Positions 1 to 9,141 of a DNA stretch of 42,620 nt are shown here, piece after piece (positions within the stretch are counted from its first letter, which is position 1; every line of letters begins with the position of its first letter). Position numbers and translations under genes: made by a program. Origin of the DNA: Acidobacteriaceae bacterium (lineage in GTDB: Bacteria; Acidobacteriota; Terriglobia; Terriglobales; Acidobacteriaceae); assembly GCA_003165075.1 (NCBI GenBank), contig PLSM01000044.1, positions 10,407 to 53,026 of the forward strand. Direction: 5' to 3'. Under the pieces are notes generated by a model that did no database searches, was not told where the DNA came from, and worked only from the letters and a program-made list of their open reading frames with translations.

Positions 1-219
1 AACGACCGGGGCGGCATCACCATCGGCAAAGGTGCGGTAATCGGCTCGTTCTCGCGGATCTTCTCGCACAGCTACTCGCCTGAGAACTATGACAGCGTAA
101 CGCTGCTGCCCACCAGCATCGGGGCCGGTGCACGCATCGGCAGCCACGCCATCGTGCTCGCCGGCCAAAGTGTCGCAGCAGGCGAGGTGGTGGGTACCTT
201 TCCGGCGGACCGGGCCTGA
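1..219 (+). CDS. Hexapeptide-repeat (left-handed beta-helix) protein, C-terminal fragment
   Basis: The frame is open from the first base and ends with TGA at 217-219, so this is the last 72 residues of a gene that begins outside the window. The residues show the spaced small/hydrophobic pattern of hexapeptide repeats (GGITIGKGAVIGS, then TSIGAGARIGSHAIVLAG), as in acyltransferases of the LbH superfamily. The segment SHSYSPENY resembles the loop found in maltose/galactoside O-acetyltransferase-like enzymes and ends in VVGTFPADRA, a common final strand. Acyl donor and acceptor cannot be read from the fragment. The next gene starts 54 bases downstream on the same strand. Confidence 0.7.
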   Translation, partial: NDRGGITIGKGAVIGSFSRIFSHSYSPENYDSVTLLPTSIGAGARIGSHAIVLAGQSVAAGEVVGTFPADRA

Positions 220-273
220 ACAGAACGGCGCACATGCTAACCTGATTCTTTCAGAGCCAACTGGAGCGTTCGT

Positions 274-987
274 TTGCAGTCTGCCGGTTTTGTCATTGCG
301 GTTTTCGAGTTTGTACTGCTTATCTTTTCGCTGAGCGTGCATGAGTGCGCGCATGCGTGGATGGCTTCGCGCCTGGGCGACCAGACGGCGCGCCTGCAAG
401 GGCGGGTGACGCTGAACCCCATGTATCACGTGGACCCCATCGGAACGCTCTTGTTTCCGGCCATCATCATCTTTGGCCCGCTCTTCGGCATGAGCATGTT
501 TGGCGGCATGCTGATTGGCTGGGCCAAGCCAACCCCCATCATTTCCCGCAATTTTCGCAAGATTATTCGCGACGAGAACCTGGTGACGTTGGCGGGGCCG
601 GTATCAAATCTGCTGCTGGTGCTGGCGGCGTTCAGCGTACTGGCGGTCATCGCCCTGGCCGTGCCCGGCGGACACGACATTGTTCTCGCCACCTTTACAG
701 GAGGGCTTTCCCTGGGTGTGCCGTCCGGGCTGCAAGCGCTGGTGCTGCTCTGCACTCTGGCCATCCTGATCAACATCTCGCTCTTCTTCTTCAACCTGCT
801 GCCCATTCCGCCGCTCGACGGCAGCCACATCGTGCGCAATATACTGCCTTACAACGCCGTGCAGGTTTACGACCGGGTTCCCATTTGGGCCAGCTACCTG
901 CTGATGATATTCGTGGGCGGCTCAATCCTGCGGATGCTGATTGGGCCGTCGTTGCGCCTGGTGTATTCGGCCCTCTTCCATCTCTAG
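274..987 (+). CDS. Site-2-protease-type (M50 family) membrane metalloprotease
   Basis: This 237-residue integral membrane protein carries a zinc-binding HExxH motif as HECAH (residues about 24-28) inside the first hydrophobic helix. The second metal ligand is probably the Asp of PPLDGSH near residue 183, in the NPxxPPLDG-like motif typical of M50 peptidases. At least five hydrophobic segments are visible. The short rhomboid-like layout without a PDZ domain matches the compact M50B group often found next to trpS and scpA, not RseP. Its substrate is unknown. The start is TTG at 274, seven bases after GGAG (263-266). I see no ATG in frame that would keep the first helix intact. Confidence 0.85.
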   Translation: MQSAGFVIAVFEFVLLIFSLSVHECAHAWMASRLGDQTARLQGRVTLNPMYHVDPIGTLLFPAIIIFGPLFGMSMFGGMLIGWAKPTPIISRNFRKIIRDENLVTLAGPVSNLLLVLAAFSVLAVIALAVPGGHDIVLATFTGGLSLGVPSGLQALVLLCTLAILINISLFFFNLLPIPPLDGSHIVRNILPYNAVQVYDRVPIWASYLLMIFVGGSILRMLIGPSLRLVYSALFHL

Positions 988-1239
988 GTCGCTGACCGCT
1001 TGATGGTGTATCAATGTTGGGTGCCTCAGGTCTCGGGGTTCCCGGCGACAGGTCTTCGTCGCTGGGGTGAGGATTCGATTTTGAGACCTGGGAAACCACA
1101 AATCTCACGAACGAATTCATGCGGTCAGAGGCCTGGGTCGCCATGCGCGCGGCTGCCGCTACAATGGAACGAGCCGTTATCAAAGGATTTGCCCAAGGCG
1201 GCTGCATTCTCCTGATGCAACTCGGAATCGATAAGCAAA
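988..1239. other. Intergenic region between the M50 protease and trpS
   Basis: No convincing gene, RNA or strong hairpin is visible in these 252 bases. The short frames here have low-complexity translations and no recognisable domain. It probably holds the trpS promoter or leader, but I cannot point to clear -35/-10 boxes or to a T-box sequence. Confidence 0.4.
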
Positions 1240-2274
1240 ATGCCCGAATCAGCAATTTCAATGTCTCGCCCGCGTGTTTTAAGCGGCATGCGTCCCACCG
1301 GCAAGCTCCACCTGGGCAACTACATGGGCGCCCTGGCCAACTGGGTCAAGCTGCAGGAACAGTACGAGTGTTACTTCTTCATCGCCGACCTGCACGCGTT
1401 GACGACCGACTACGCAGACACCTCGCAGATCGCGCCCAATTCGCTTGAAGTGGCGCTGGACTTTCTGGCCGCGGGCCTGGACCCGAACCGGTGCACCATC
1501 TTCCTGCAGAGCCTGGTCAAGCAGCACTATGAACTGCCCCTGCTGCTGGGCATGATTACGCCACAGGGATGGCTGGAGCGCGTGCCCAGCTACAAAGAGA
1601 TGCAGGAGAACCTCACCACCAAGGACCTGACCACCTACGGGTTCCTGGGCTACCCGGTGCTGATGGCGTCGGACATTCTGCTTTACCAGCCAAAGTTTGT
1701 GCCCGTGGGGCAGGACCAGCAGGCACACGTGGAGCTGACCCGCGAGATTGCGCGGCGTTTTAACCAGTTCTACAAGGCCGAGGGGCGGGAAGTGCTTCCC
1801 GAGCCGCAGGTACTGTTGACGCCCTCGCCCAAGTTGCCCGGGACCGACGGACGCAAGATGTCGAAGAGCTACGGCAACACCATCCAGATGACCGATCCGG
1901 AACCGGTGGTGCGGCAGAAGCTGAAGACCATGGTGACCGACCCGGCGCGGGTTCGGCGCACCGATGCGGGCGACCCCGACAAGTGCCCGGTGGGCGACCT
2001 GCACAAAGTCTTTTCAACTCCTGAGACGCTGGCTAAGGTGTATGACGGATGCCGCTCTGCGGGAATCGGGTGCATCGAATGCAAAAGCTGGGCCGCGGAT
2101 GCGCTGATACAAATCTTGAAGCCGATCCAGGAGCGCCGTGCAAGCTTCACTGAGGCGAAGGTGTTGGATATCTTGCATGACGGCTCTAATCGTGCCTTTG
2201 CCCGAGCCGCTCAGACCATGGAGCAGGTCTACGACGCAATGCAGTTGAAGCTGACCAATGGGGCTGTCGAGTAA
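1240..2274 (+). CDS. trpS: Tryptophan--tRNA ligase
   Basis: Class I aminoacyl-tRNA synthetase that charges tRNA(Trp) with tryptophan in the cytoplasm. The product is 344 residues long, close to the family norm of 330-340. The HIGH-type signature appears as TGKLHLGNY (about residues 20-28) and the second ATP-binding signature as KMSKSYGN (about residues 207-214). The conserved DQQAHVELTREIARRFN stretch lies between them. The in-frame ATG at 1261 gives MSRPRVLSG, which matches most family members' N-termini, so the true start may be 1261; neither start has a strong Shine-Dalgarno sequence. Its end overlaps the most upstream possible scpA start, which suggests co-transcription. Confidence 0.95.
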   Translation: MPESAISMSRPRVLSGMRPTGKLHLGNYMGALANWVKLQEQYECYFFIADLHALTTDYADTSQIAPNSLEVALDFLAAGLDPNRCTIFLQSLVKQHYELPLLLGMITPQGWLERVPSYKEMQENLTTKDLTTYGFLGYPVLMASDILLYQPKFVPVGQDQQAHVELTREIARRFNQFYKAEGREVLPEPQVLLTPSPKLPGTDGRKMSKSYGNTIQMTDPEPVVRQKLKTMVTDPARVRRTDAGDPDKCPVGDLHKVFSTPETLAKVYDGCRSAGIGCIECKSWAADALIQILKPIQERRASFTEAKVLDILHDGSNRAFARAAQTMEQVYDAMQLKLTNGAVE

Positions 2275-2284
2275 ACGCGAACGA

Positions 2285-3268
2285 ATGAGTAATTTGGAAG
2301 CACATACAACGTTGAGCGATCAATCTGCCAATCCGAAGAGCGCAGGACCCGAGCCCGTGGACGCGGGCCAGCCGATCCCTGCCGGCGGGCACGCCGAGGC
2401 TCCGCCGCTGGTGCTCACCTCCAAACCCATTCCCGACGACAAGGCCGCGGCCAAACCTGCCGCGAAGCCGAAGAGACAGGAAGACGAGCCCGAGCAGTCG
2501 CCTTTTTCTGTCACTGTGGGCCAGGTATACGACGGGCCGCTTGACCTGCTGCTGGACCTGATACGCAAGCAGGACATCGACATCTACGACATTCCCATCG
2601 CCAGAATCACGGCCCAGTTTCTGGCCTATGTAAGCCAACTGAAGGTCGGCGATGTGGATGTGGCTGGGGAGTTTATTTATACCGCCTCGCTGCTCATCCA
2701 TATCAAGAGCAAGATGCTGCTGCCGCGTACCACAACGGGTCCGGACGAGGCGGCCGAGGATCCGCGGCGCGAACTGGTGGAGCGGCTGTTGGAGCATGAG
2801 CGCTTTAAGAACGCCGCGCAGATGCTGCAGCAAAAGCAGATGCTCGAGGCGGCCACCTGGAGCAACCCTGGTACGCGAGAGTTCAAAGACGATGAAGGTG
2901 CGGAGCCGGAGATGGCCGCCGACACCGTGGACTTGGTGCGCGTCTTTCGCGATGTGTTGGAGCGCGCCCGCAAGCGCCCCACGTTCAACCTGGAGGACGA
3001 CTCGGTAACGGTGGGCCAGATGATCCAGTTCCTGGCCCGGCGGCTGGCCATGGAAGACAAGCCGGTGGCTCTGCGGCGGCTTCTGAGCCACACCCGGTCA
3101 GAAAGGGCGCTGGTGGCCATGTTTCTGGCTCTGCTGGAGTTGGTGCGGCTACAGGCCATTCTGCTGCGCCAGGACCGTGCATTCTCCGAAATCTTTATCA
3201 AGAAGAGCACGGGCTTTGACGCAGTGATGAACACGGGTCTGGCCAACGCCCAGGATGACTGGAAATAG
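2285..3268 (+). CDS. scpA: Segregation and condensation protein A (kleisin)
   Basis: ScpA is the kleisin subunit of the SMC-ScpA-ScpB condensin complex and bridges SMC head domains during chromosome segregation. After an Ala/Pro-rich leader of about 73 residues, the typical N-terminal region is seen (YDGPLDLLLDLIRKQDIDIYDIPIA), followed by the helical AGEFIYTASLLIHIKSKMLLP segment. A C-terminal winged-helix region contains FLALLELVRLQAI and ends near FDAVM. The start is taken at ATG 2285, 10 bases after trpS; another ATG at 2258 would overlap trpS by 17 bases. The expected partner gene scpB is not next to it but at 28.2 kb on the other strand. Confidence 0.93.
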   Translation: MSNLEAHTTLSDQSANPKSAGPEPVDAGQPIPAGGHAEAPPLVLTSKPIPDDKAAAKPAAKPKRQEDEPEQSPFSVTVGQVYDGPLDLLLDLIRKQDIDIYDIPIARITAQFLAYVSQLKVGDVDVAGEFIYTASLLIHIKSKMLLPRTTTGPDEAAEDPRRELVERLLEHERFKNAAQMLQQKQMLEAATWSNPGTREFKDDEGAEPEMAADTVDLVRVFRDVLERARKRPTFNLEDDSVTVGQMIQFLARRLAMEDKPVALRRLLSHTRSERALVAMFLALLELVRLQAILLRQDRAFSEIFIKKSTGFDAVMNTGLANAQDDWK

Positions 3269-3716
3269 ATAACTGAAAGAATCTAATTAAGATACCGAAC
3301 AAGAAGCGCACCCACCGGATGGCTGACGCAGGGCCGGGATGCGGGTGGAACCCTCAATGTACAAAGAAACCGGAACCCGCGACACACGGGATCAATGAAA
3401 CACATTTTGCCCCGCGGAAACTGCCTGATTCTCAGCCAGTTAAGTTCTCTGGTCTCGGCCGCTCCCAACACCTATGGTTTCGTCCCATGCCAGTTTCCCG
3501 TGTAAAATCAATGTAACGAAATCAATCCCCGGGTTTCGCCGAACAAACAACTGCGTTGTGATGTGGTTGTTGGGGTTTTATGGAAGCCTATCTTTATCGT
3601 CCTTCCCTCTGCGGTCTTGGATCGTTCCTTCTCTATTTGAATCGAATCTCCGTTGCTGAGTCAGCGTGCATCTGCTCCTTACGCCGAATAGATTTCGGCC
3701 GGTTGGGAGAAGTCTA
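3269..3716. other. Intergenic region between scpA and the first pit gene
   Basis: These 448 bases contain no frame with a recognisable product. The last stretch (3700-3716) has a clear ribosome binding site, GGGAGAAG at 3705-3712, for the ATG at 3717. I looked for PhoB-box-like direct repeats (CTGTCAT type) and saw none. If scpA and scpB were split by an inversion, one breakpoint should lie here. Confidence 0.4.
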
Positions 3717-5333
3717 ATGGCCGGCATGGCAACGGTTGCGGCGCCGCTTCCCAATCGCGCGACGGTTCTCGATCGCAAATTGAAGAAGCCGGCCAGCCGC
3801 GCCAGCATTGCGGTGTTCGTGCTGGTGTTGGCCAGCAGCCTTGTCTACATCGTTTTTCATGTTGCCAAAGACCTGGACTCTGCGCCCGTCACCAGCTACT
3901 CGCCCTATCTGCTGCTGGGGCTGGCGCTGATGATCGCGCTGGGTTTCGAATTTGTAAACGGCTTTCACGACACCGCCAACGCAGTCGCTACAGTGATCTA
4001 CACCCACTCGCTCGAGCCCGGCATCGCGGTGGTGTGGTCAGGAATGTGCAATCTGGCCGGCGTGCTTTTCTCCAGTGGCACCGTGGCTTTCGCGGTGATC
4101 ACGCTGCTGCCGGTGGAGCTGATTCTGCAGGTAAGTTCGGGTACCGGCTTCGCCATGGTGTTCGCGCTGCTGATTGCGGCCATCTTGTGGAACCTGGGTA
4201 CGTGGTGGCTGGGCCTGCCGGCATCAAGTTCGCACACCATGGTGGGATCGATTATCGGCGTCGGCTTGGCCAACCAGCTGATGAATCCCCACACGGGCAC
4301 CTCCGGCCTGGATTGGGACCAGGCGATACGGGTCCTGAAGGCGCTGTTGATTTCGCCTTTGGTTGGCTTTACGGTCGCCGGAGCATTGATCCTGTTGGCG
4401 CGATGGCTGGTCAGGTTCCCTGAGTTGTATGAGGCTCCTAAAGACGATCAGCCGCCGCCGTTTCCAATTCGCGCGCTGATGGTGCTCACGTGCACGGGAG
4501 TGAGCTTCTTCCACGGTTCCAATGATGGGCAGAAGGGCATGGGCCTGATCATGCTCATCCTCATCGGCACGGTGCCCACGGCCTACGCACTGAACCATGC
4601 CGTTGGCCCGGTGGAGGTGCAGGACTTTATCGCCGCGTCCGAGCAGGCTGGACGCATCCTGGACCGGCACGTAGACCCCGCTGGCGTTCTGGGTCCGGAC
4701 GCCCGCGCCGAAGTGACCGACTACATTCGTACCAAGCAGTTGCAGCCGGACACGATTCTGGCGCTGCGCGAACTGGTGGAAGACCTGAACCACGAAGTGG
4801 CTCTCTACAAGGTCTTCAAGTCAGTTCCAGCGCAGGACCAGACCAATGTGCGCAACGATATGTACGTGGCCAGCGAGGCACTGCGGTTGATGGACCAGGC
4901 CAATGACCCGGCCTTCACGCCGGAGGAGCGCGCAGCGCTAAAGAACTACAAGAGCAAAGTAGACACGGCGACCAAGTTTATCCCTGACTGGGTGAAGGTG
5001 GCAGTGGCGCTGGCCCTTGGGTTGGGCACCATGGTGGGCTGGAAGCGCGTGGTGGTGACGGTGGGCGAGAAGATCGGCAAGGAGCACCTGACCTATGCGC
5101 AGGGCGCAAGCGCGGGGCTGGTGGCCATGGCCACCATCTTTGCCGCTGATCGGTGGGGACTGCCGGTGAGTACGACGCACATTCTCAGCTCGGGCGTGGC
5201 CGGCACGATGGCCGCCAACGGCAACGGCTTGCGTTTCTCGACAATTCGCAACATTGCGGCGGGGTGGGTCTTTACGCTGCCGGCGGCAGCGTTGCTCTCG
5301 GGGACGCTCTTCCTTTTATTCAAGCACATCTAG
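3717..5333 (+). CDS. Inorganic phosphate transporter, PitA type (copy 1)
   Basis: Low-affinity phosphate (metal-phosphate) symporter of the PiT family in the inner membrane, 538 residues. Both duplicated PiT signatures are present: GFHDTANAVATVIYT near residue 82 and FFHGSNDGQKGMGL near residue 265, plus LPASSSHTMVGSIIG and the C-terminal pair MVGWKRVVVTVGEKIGK and GLPVSTTHILSSGVAGT. A hydrophilic domain of about 130 residues sits between the two membrane halves, as in E. coli PitA. The ATG at 3717 follows GGGAGAAG; a GTG at 3666 would add 17 residues of poor character. It is closely similar to the copy at 7025, and a bidirectional terminator follows. Confidence 0.92.
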   Translation: MAGMATVAAPLPNRATVLDRKLKKPASRASIAVFVLVLASSLVYIVFHVAKDLDSAPVTSYSPYLLLGLALMIALGFEFVNGFHDTANAVATVIYTHSLEPGIAVVWSGMCNLAGVLFSSGTVAFAVITLLPVELILQVSSGTGFAMVFALLIAAILWNLGTWWLGLPASSSHTMVGSIIGVGLANQLMNPHTGTSGLDWDQAIRVLKALLISPLVGFTVAGALILLARWLVRFPELYEAPKDDQPPPFPIRALMVLTCTGVSFFHGSNDGQKGMGLIMLILIGTVPTAYALNHAVGPVEVQDFIAASEQAGRILDRHVDPAGVLGPDARAEVTDYIRTKQLQPDTILALRELVEDLNHEVALYKVFKSVPAQDQTNVRNDMYVASEALRLMDQANDPAFTPEERAALKNYKSKVDTATKFIPDWVKVAVALALGLGTMVGWKRVVVTVGEKIGKEHLTYAQGASAGLVAMATIFAADRWGLPVSTTHILSSGVAGTMAANGNGLRFSTIRNIAAGWVFTLPAAALLSGTLFLLFKHI

Positions 5334-5386
5334 TAGGCTGACAGACTCTTGCAATAGTGTGATCCATTCGGCCGATTCCAAGGCTG

Positions 5387-5422
5387 AAAAAGGCGCCCGG
5401 CTCTTTCCGGACGCCCTTTTTT
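5387..5422. terminator. Bidirectional rho-independent terminator
   Basis: The arms are GGCGCCCGG (5392-5400) and CCGGACGCC (5407-5415), nine pairs with one C-A mismatch and a six-base loop. AAAAA precedes the stem and TTTTTT follows it at 5417-5422, so it can stop transcripts from both convergent genes: the phosphate transporter (+) and the oxidoreductase (-). A second hairpin, CCTAAGT/ACTTAGG (5427-5433 and 5441-5447), overlaps the oxidoreductase stop codon. Confidence 0.8.
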
Positions 5423-5442
5423 CTGCCCTAAGTTGCGGCGAC

Positions 5443-6630
5443 TTAGGCCTGGGCCTTCAACGGCCAGGTGGCCTGCCCCCCGTGGAGATAGGCGTGGTTG
5501 CCGATATGGCCGGCGCGGGCAGCGGCAACTCCCGCTTCCACAGGTGCGTTGGGCTCTTTGCGCGTCCTCACGCACTCCAGGAAATTCTCCATGTGGTCGA
5601 TGGTTCCGTCGCGGAAGCTGCTGGCCGAGAGAACCGGATTCTGCGCCTCCGCCACGCCTTCGCGATAGACGCCGAAGCCGCCGCGGTCGATCTTCAACGT
5701 GGCATCCGTGCCGCGGAACTCAATGCCGCCATCGTCGATCGATGAGCTCATCATGCCCTCGTAGACCACGTCGAATCCTGGATAGCGGAAAGCCGCCTGG
5801 ACGGTGTCGGGACAATCCCATTGCGTGAAGATGTATTTGTCCGCGAGCATCTGCGCCGCATGGGGCTGGTCAGCCTTCATGGCCCATTGGGTCACGTCGA
5901 TCCAATGTGTGAAAAGATCGGTCATCGCGCCGCCGCCAAAGTTCCAGTACCAGCGCCACCGGGCAAACTTCTCGTCGCTGAATGGCTGGTCGGGAGCGTT
6001 GCCGAGCCAGAGCTTCCAATCCAGGGCCTGCGTGTCGATAGGCTTCGGCGCCCAGTTGAGGTTATAGTTTTGCCACCAATACAGCCTGACCTGGGGAACC
6101 CGGCCTAGAGCTCCCCCTTGAATGAGATCGACCGCCTCGCGAAAGTGCGGCCAACTGCGCTGCTGCATGCCGCACTGCAGAATCTGCTTGCCGGCGCGAA
6201 CCGCGTGGGTCAGCGCGACACCTTCCTCGATGCTGTGGCTCACGGGCTTTTCAAGATACACGTCCTTCCCCGCGGCCAGGGCATCAATTGCCATGCGCAC
6301 GTGCCAGTGGTCCGGCGACGCAATAAATACGGCATCGATGTCCTTCTCGATCACCTCACGATAATCCAGGTGCGTTGTAGCGAGCCCTTTGGACCTTTCT
6401 TTGACAGCATCGCGGTGCGGCCCATACACGTCGCTGACGGCCACAATCTCGTAGCCCCCGACTTTATCGGCCGAGCTGAGCAGGTCGCGCATGCGCCCGC
6501 CGGCGCCTATAACTCCAACACGAATCGTATTGTTGGCGCCAAGCACTTTGGTTGAGGCCAGGGCGGTAAGTCCGCCGGCAATAAGGAAGGTGCGTCGATT
6601 CAGGGTATTTGTCACGGTGCTCCGATCCAT
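5443..6630 (-). CDS. Tat-exported Gfo/Idh/MocA-family oxidoreductase
   Basis: A 395-residue NAD(P)-dependent oxidoreductase that probably acts on a sugar or cyclitol outside the cytoplasm. The N-terminus has a twin-arginine signal (NRRTFLIAGG, residues 11-20) followed by a hydrophobic stretch. The Rossmann nucleotide-binding loop reads VGVIGAGGRMR (about residues 38-48), and the conserved EKP of the family appears as YLEKPVSHS near residue 130. The C-terminal half is the GFO_IDH_MocA-type alpha/beta domain. The start ATG at 6630 is preceded by GGAGAA. It lies between two paralogous phosphate transporters, on the opposite strand to both. The substrate cannot be read from sequence. Confidence 0.88.
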   Translation of the reverse strand: MDRSTVTNTLNRRTFLIAGGLTALASTKVLGANNTIRVGVIGAGGRMRDLLSSADKVGGYEIVAVSDVYGPHRDAVKERSKGLATTHLDYREVIEKDIDAVFIASPDHWHVRMAIDALAAGKDVYLEKPVSHSIEEGVALTHAVRAGKQILQCGMQQRSWPHFREAVDLIQGGALGRVPQVRLYWWQNYNLNWAPKPIDTQALDWKLWLGNAPDQPFSDEKFARWRWYWNFGGGAMTDLFTHWIDVTQWAMKADQPHAAQMLADKYIFTQWDCPDTVQAAFRYPGFDVVYEGMMSSSIDDGGIEFRGTDATLKIDRGGFGVYREGVAEAQNPVLSASSFRDGTIDHMENFLECVRTRKEPNAPVEAGVAAARAGHIGNHAYLHGGQATWPLKAQA

Positions 6631-7024
6631 TTCTCCGCGTCCGTCAGGTTGCGCGGCTCACTTCTCAATTGATTCGCTCTGTTGGGCCAGAAAGCGGGCG
6701 TGCAGATGAAGCGATTTACTTCAAGCGACCGAATTGTATCACTCGAAAATATGCCTGCGCTCGCCCAGGTTGGTTCGAGCAGCATTCGCGTCCAATTGGA
6801 ACCTCTTCGGTGTTGCCGCAGCAGTTGTCGGACGCTCCCTGGAAAGAGCGAATGAGAATACGCACCATGCATCAATCCGCGTCGCCCGTAATTGCGCTGA
6901 ATTTCTAGACTTTGGCCACAATTCATTTCCCTTTCATCTTCTTCGTATATGCATTGCTTCGTCTGGCAAATGCCGTCCCGGGCGGGGCCGGACGGATTTT
7001 CATTCCCTTCACTGGAGTTTCCCC
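6631..7024. other. Divergent intergenic region between the oxidoreductase and the second pit gene
   Basis: These 394 bases separate divergently transcribed genes and should hold both promoters. The only clear site is GGAG at 7014-7017, seven bases before the ATG at 7025. Open frames crossing the region have no recognisable domain. I see no Pho-box-like repeat. Confidence 0.4.
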
Positions 7025-8650
7025 ATGTCCGATTTGGCAACAACGGCCGGCGCCCCGCCTGCGGGTGCGTCGATTCTTGACAGCAAGATGAAGAAGGCTC
7101 CCGCGTGGATCAGCGCCGTGGTGGTGCTGGTGGCGTTGGTGGGCGGCCTGGCCTATATCGGCTTCCACATAGCCGGCGACCTTAGCGGCGTCACGGTGTT
7201 GAGCATCTGGCCGTACGTGCTGTTGGGAGTGGCGTTGCTGATTGCCCTGGGATTCGAGTTCGTCAACGGCTTTCACGACACGGCCAACGCGGTAGCCACG
7301 GTCATCTACACTCACTCGCTGGACCCCAACATTGCCGTGGTCTGGTCAGGCCTGTGCAATCTGGCCGGCGTGCTTGTCTCCTCCGGTGCGGTTGCTTTCA
7401 GTGTCATCACCCTGTTACCTGTGGAACTCATCCTTCAGGTCAGCTCGGGGGCGGGCTTCGCCATGGTCTTTGCGCTCCTGATTGCCGCCATTCTATGGAA
7501 CCTGAGCACGTGGTGGTTGGGGCTGCCCGCTTCAAGCTCGCACACCATGGTGGGTTCGATCATCGGCGTGGGTATAGCCAACCAGTTGATGAATGCCCAC
7601 ACCGGCACCTCCGGCGTGGACTGGGAGCAAGCCACCAAGGTCTTCAAGGTCCTGCTGATCTCGCCGGTGATCGGTTTCGGCGCCGCCGCATTGTTGTTCC
7701 TGCTGTCAAAATGGCTCATCAAGTACCCGGCCCTCTACGAAGCTCCCAAAGGCAATACGCCTCCACCGTGGCCTATACGCCTGTTGCTGGTCCTCACCTG
7801 CTCCGGCGTCAGCTTCTCCCATGGCTCCAATGACGGCCAGAAGGGTATGGGCCTCATCATGCTCATCCTCATCGGCACCGTGCCCACCGCCTACGCCCTC
7901 AACCATGCAGTCACCGCCAAGGATACGCAGGACTTCATCGCGGCTTCGGAGATGGCCGGGCGAGTACTGGATCGGCACATAGACAAGAACGGTGTGCTGG
8001 GCGCCGATGCGCGGGCAGAAGTGACCGACTATATCCGTACCAAGGAGCTGCAGCCTGATACCGTCCTGGCGCTCCGCGAGTTGGTTGAGGACCTGAACCA
8101 CGAAGTGGCTCTCTACAAGGAGTTCAAGGCGGTCCCCGCCGGCCAGCAAACCAACGTGCGCAACGACATGTATGTGGCCAGCGACGCTATCCGGCTGATG
8201 CAGAAGAACCATACACCGGCCTTTACCGCCGATGAAAATGCAGCTTTGACAAACTACAAGAGCAAGGTGGACAAGGCTACCAAGTTCATCCCGCAGTGGG
8301 TCAAAGTGGCCGTGGCGCTGGCGCTGGGTTTGGGCACCATGGTGGGCTGGAAGCGGATCGTAGTGACCGTGGGAGAGAAGATCGGCAAGGAGCACCTGAC
8401 CTATGCCCAGGGTGCGTGCGCCGAACTGGTGGCTATGGCCACCATCTCTGCTGCGGATAACTTCGGCTTGCCTGTAAGCACAACCCACGTACTCAGTTCG
8501 GGGGTTGCCGGCACCATGGCCGCCAATCGCAGCGGGCTGCAGTTCGCCACCCTGCGCAATATCGCGGCGGCGTGGGTATTTACGCTGCCGGCTGCGGCAC
8601 TGCTGTCGGGCACGCTGTTCTGGCTCTTCCGGAGTCTTGCCAGGTCGTAA
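7025..8650 (+). CDS. Inorganic phosphate transporter, PitA type (copy 2)
   Basis: Second PiT-family phosphate symporter, 541 residues, with the same architecture as the copy at 3717: GFHDTANAVATVIYT, LPASSSHTMVGSIIG, FSHGSNDGQKGMGL and GLPVSTTHVLSSGVAGT. Long stretches are nearly identical to copy 1 at protein level, while third codon positions differ widely, so this is an old duplication. The N-terminal 50 residues and parts of the central soluble domain differ most. The start ATG at 7025 has GGAG seven bases upstream; an open frame reaching to 6734 is not supported by family length. The two copies are probably regulated separately because each has its own upstream region. Confidence 0.92.
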   Translation: MSDLATTAGAPPAGASILDSKMKKAPAWISAVVVLVALVGGLAYIGFHIAGDLSGVTVLSIWPYVLLGVALLIALGFEFVNGFHDTANAVATVIYTHSLDPNIAVVWSGLCNLAGVLVSSGAVAFSVITLLPVELILQVSSGAGFAMVFALLIAAILWNLSTWWLGLPASSSHTMVGSIIGVGIANQLMNAHTGTSGVDWEQATKVFKVLLISPVIGFGAAALLFLLSKWLIKYPALYEAPKGNTPPPWPIRLLLVLTCSGVSFSHGSNDGQKGMGLIMLILIGTVPTAYALNHAVTAKDTQDFIAASEMAGRVLDRHIDKNGVLGADARAEVTDYIRTKELQPDTVLALRELVEDLNHEVALYKEFKAVPAGQQTNVRNDMYVASDAIRLMQKNHTPAFTADENAALTNYKSKVDKATKFIPQWVKVAVALALGLGTMVGWKRIVVTVGEKIGKEHLTYAQGACAELVAMATISAADNFGLPVSTTHVLSSGVAGTMAANRSGLQFATLRNIAAAWVFTLPAAALLSGTLFWLFRSLARS

Positions 8651-8745
8651 GCTCCGGAATAACGGAACGCCGTCGCCGGCACGTTTGCAAGTATCCCTCA
8701 CCGCCTCTGGTATCCTGAATGGTTTAACCACGCCAGGGGGAGCAC

Positions 8746-9135
8746 ATGCCGGAGCACAGGGGACGCAAGCACCATCAGGACCGCGTGGCGGAGACGCTGC
8801 GGTTGGAGATCGGTGCCATGATCGAGGGCGAGCTCTCTGACCCGCGCATCGCCTTCTGCTATGTCAGCGAAGTGGTACTGAATCCAGGCGGTAAATCGGC
8901 ACGGGTCTACGTGGCTCTCGACAACGCCGTCCCCGACATCGCCAAGGCCGAGGAGGAGACCGTCGCCGGCCTTGAAGCCGCCAAGGGATACATCCGCTAC
9001 GAATTGAAGGAGCGGATGGGTGTGCGCCACGTTCCTGAACTGGCTTTCTTCGCCGACCGGTCTGGTCGTTTCCAGGCGCGCATTGAAGAGCTGATGGGTC
9101 GATCGCGCAAGCGGCAAAAGGCTCCGGTGGAGTAG
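8746..9135 (+). CDS. rbfA: Ribosome-binding factor A
   Basis: RbfA binds the 30S subunit and helps mature the 5' end of 16S rRNA, especially in the cold. The product is 129 residues, normal for the family. Conserved features are the N-terminal RVAETLRLEIGAMIEGELSDPRI helix-strand, VYVALDNA, and the C-terminal LKERMGVRHVPELAFFADRS strand typical of the KH-like fold. A strong AGGGGGAG ends four bases before the ATG. The DHH phosphoesterase gene follows six bases later, which matches the common rbfA-nrnA order. The usual upstream partners nusA and infB are absent here. Confidence 0.95.
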   Translation: MPEHRGRKHHQDRVAETLRLEIGAMIEGELSDPRIAFCYVSEVVLNPGGKSARVYVALDNAVPDIAKAEEETVAGLEAAKGYIRYELKERMGVRHVPELAFFADRSGRFQARIEELMGRSRKRQKAPVE

Positions 9136-9141
9136 CCGCCT

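Noticed and set aside
3269..7024. Pho-box operators upstream of the two phosphate transporters
   Set aside because: I searched both upstream regions for paired CTGTCAT-like repeats and found none that could be defended.
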